Positions 6,023-6,183 of a stretch of 6,183 nucleotides of DNA are shown one piece after another. Every line of letters begins with the position of its first letter. Position 1 is the first letter of the stretch. The position numbers and the translations under genes were made by a program. Below the pieces are notes generated by a model. That model did no database searches. It had not been told where the DNA came from and worked only from the letters and a program-made list of their open reading frames with translations. The stretch is from M3007 sp040383605 (GTDB taxonomy: Bacteria; Bacteroidota; Bacteroidia; Chitinophagales; Saprospiraceae): positions 1 to 6,183 of the forward strand of contig JBEIDF010000209.1 of the NCBI GenBank assembly GCA_040383605.1, given 5' to 3'.

Positions 6023-6183
6023 GTAACTGGTTAGCAGGTCGCGTCTGAGCCAAAAAAGGATCCATTTTTCGCCAGACGAAGGGATTTTTGCAGGCCATAG
6101 CAGCGCTATGGTCAAAAAAAATCGCGAAGTATGGCGGAAAATGGGACTTTTTGGGCCAGACAGCGATCCTGCTAACCAGTTAC
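6023..6183. repeat. 161-bp imperfect palindrome, MITE-like or REP-like, reaching the window edge
   Basis: The outer 16 bases GTAACTGGTTAGCAGG (6023-6038) are repeated perfectly in inverted orientation at 6168-6183. The centre is a hairpin, CCATAGC (6095-6101), loop AGC, GCTATGG (6105-6111), extended by G-C and G-U pairs to 6093-6113. Both are centred on 6103. The intervening arms are also mostly complementary, for example GTCTG..CC-A-run near 6043-6056 against the T-run-GG..CAGAC near 6150-6162. So this is one long foldback, not two separate repeats. No coding frame is evident inside. It could be a palindromic miniature mobile element or an intergenic repeat family, and may also end ahcY transcription. 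The right end coincides with the window edge, so it may extend further. Confidence 0.88.

Overview
The window looks like chromosomal DNA from a fairly GC-rich member of the Bacteroidota, possibly the Saprospiria. Two things point there. The first is promoter grammar: TTTG-N19-TATCTTTG lies upstream of one gene, and bare TAnnTTTG elements lie upstream of two others. The second is the absence of recognisable Shine-Dalgarno sequences before the starts. The phylum is a reasonable inference; the class is a guess, and no ribosomal gene is present to settle it.

Layout. Bases 2-1666 (+) hold the 3' part of a multi-membrane-span glycosyltransferase of the ArnT/GT39 type, whose start lies off the left edge. 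A 55-bp gap follows, holding a promoter-like TATTTTTG inside a small hairpin. Bases 1722-3377 (+) encode a complete FadD-type long-chain acyl-CoA synthetase. Bases 3378-3544 are a non-coding, AT-rich gap between convergent genes, with two weak hairpins. Bases 3545-4382 (-) carry a two-gene operon: a 134-aa helical protein of unknown function, then a 146-aa HNH nuclease, overlapping by 8 bp and driven by a textbook Bacteroidota promoter at 4413-4443. Bases 4444-4628 are the divergent intergenic region leading to ahcY. Bases 4629-5945 (+) encode complete S-adenosylhomocysteine hydrolase. The last 240 bp have no gene. They hold seven copies of a 7-bp G-rich tandem repeat, then a 161-bp imperfect palindrome that reaches the right edge of the window.

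How the genes relate. The three plus-strand genes are ordinary housekeeping or envelope functions (envelope glycosylation, fatty-acid activation, methyl-cycle recycling) and show no evident joint pathway. The minus-strand pair looks like an independent, lower-GC cassette between them. It resembles a small-helical-protein plus HNH pair that I recall as common in cyanobacteria and scattered elsewhere, with no role known to me. This pair and the terminal palindrome are the parts most worth following up.
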